Positions 12,731 to 12,946 of a stretch of DNA of 12,946 bases are shown here, piece after piece. The notes under the pieces are model-generated. The model was not told where the DNA came from, searched no databases, and worked only from the letters and a program-made list of their open reading frames with translations. The DNA is from Parcubacteria group bacterium Athens0416_74. Lineage in GTDB: Bacteria; Patescibacteriota; Minisyncoccia; Phycocordibacterales; UBA2100. The number at the start of each line of letters is the position of its first letter. Position 1 is the first letter of the stretch. The stretch lies in the NCBI GenBank assembly GCA_007375785.1, contig VMEY01000009.1:1-12946 (forward strand), read 5' to 3'. The position numbers and the translations under genes were made by a program.

Positions 12731-12946
12731 ATGCTCAGTATCTTCCGCTCGGCTACCCCGGAAGCACTCGAATCTCTCGCGGAGGAACTTCGCGTCCGCA
12801 AGACAAAGCACTTTATACTTCTTTTTTCGATGGGCTCGCAATTTGACCACCTCATCGTCCAGCAACTCTCAAAGCTTGGGGTATATTGCCTCGTCGCGGA
12901 TCCGGCGACGGTGACCGCTGATGATGTTAAAAAAGCCGCGCCTGCC
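12731..12946 (+). CDS. guaA: GMP synthase-like protein, N-terminal part (runs off the right edge)
   Basis: The frame is open for 72 codons from the ATG at 12731 to the window edge. After a charged N-terminal extension of about 26 residues comes FILLFSMGSQFDHLIVQQLS, then KLGVYCLVADP. This matches the first strand and helix of the class I glutamine amidotransferase domain of GMP synthase, where ILDFGSQYTxLIxRRIRELGVY is usual. The full enzyme makes GMP from XMP, ATP and glutamine. The common Asp-Phe before GSQ is Ser-Met here, and the ATPase domain lies outside the window, so another class I amidotransferase is possible. No Shine-Dalgarno is seen. It is divergent from the coiled-coil gene, 46 bases away. 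Confidence 0.72.
   Translation, partial: MLSIFRSATPEALESLAEELRVRKTKHFILLFSMGSQFDHLIVQQLSKLGVYCLVADPATVTADDVKKAAPA

Overview
The window looks like chromosomal DNA of a Candidate Phyla Radiation (Patescibacteria, Parcubacteria-like) bacterium. This is an inference from compact gene spacing, a minimal mraZ-rsmH-ftsL-ftsI-murF cell-wall cluster, an unusually short N-terminus on MurF, an archaeal-length adenosylhomocysteinase, a tRNA gene without encoded CCA, and many small membrane or coiled-coil proteins of no recognised family. Base composition is moderate, roughly half G+C by eye. No single gene proves the lineage.

Layout, left to right. Positions 1-3011 hold minus-strand genes: a partial ORF running off the left edge, an alpha/beta hydrolase, a secreted 3D-domain (YabE/RlpA-like barrel) protein with its own promoter, and adenosylhomocysteinase (ahcY). 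Positions 3047-4484 are a self-contained plus-strand unit divergent from ahcY. It has a near-consensus sigma-70 promoter, a long structured leader with mutually exclusive hairpins, a small basic coiled-coil protein, a class I SAM-dependent methyltransferase and a strong intrinsic terminator. Positions 4538-5782 are a minus-strand set of three small membrane or secreted proteins. Positions 5783-6096 carry no convincing gene but several hairpins and a near-copy of a tRNA 3' end. They are followed by tRNA-Glu(CTC), which abuts a 24-bp perfect inverted repeat. Positions 6217-6601 hold a small winged-helix regulator flanked on both sides by identical 34-bp palindromic repeats.

Positions 6614-11847 are the division and cell-wall cluster on the minus strand, transcribed mraZ, rsmH, ftsL-like, ftsI/pbp2, murF and a DUF1653 gene. 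Upstream of it are two unrecognised small helical proteins (11892-12233 and 12271-12684). The start of a divergent plus-strand GMP synthase-like gene runs off the right edge.

How the parts fit. The mraZ promoter carries GTGGG-type boxes in 10-bp register, as expected for autoregulation of the cluster by MraZ. RsmH methylates 16S rRNA, while the FtsL-like protein, the transpeptidase and MurF serve septal peptidoglycan synthesis. AhcY removes the S-adenosylhomocysteine made by methyltransferases such as RsmH and the methyltransferase encoded next to it. The most unusual parts are the leader and overlapping divergent promoters at 3047-3222, the repeat-flanked regulator beside tRNA-Glu, and the tRNA-Glu trailer hairpin.
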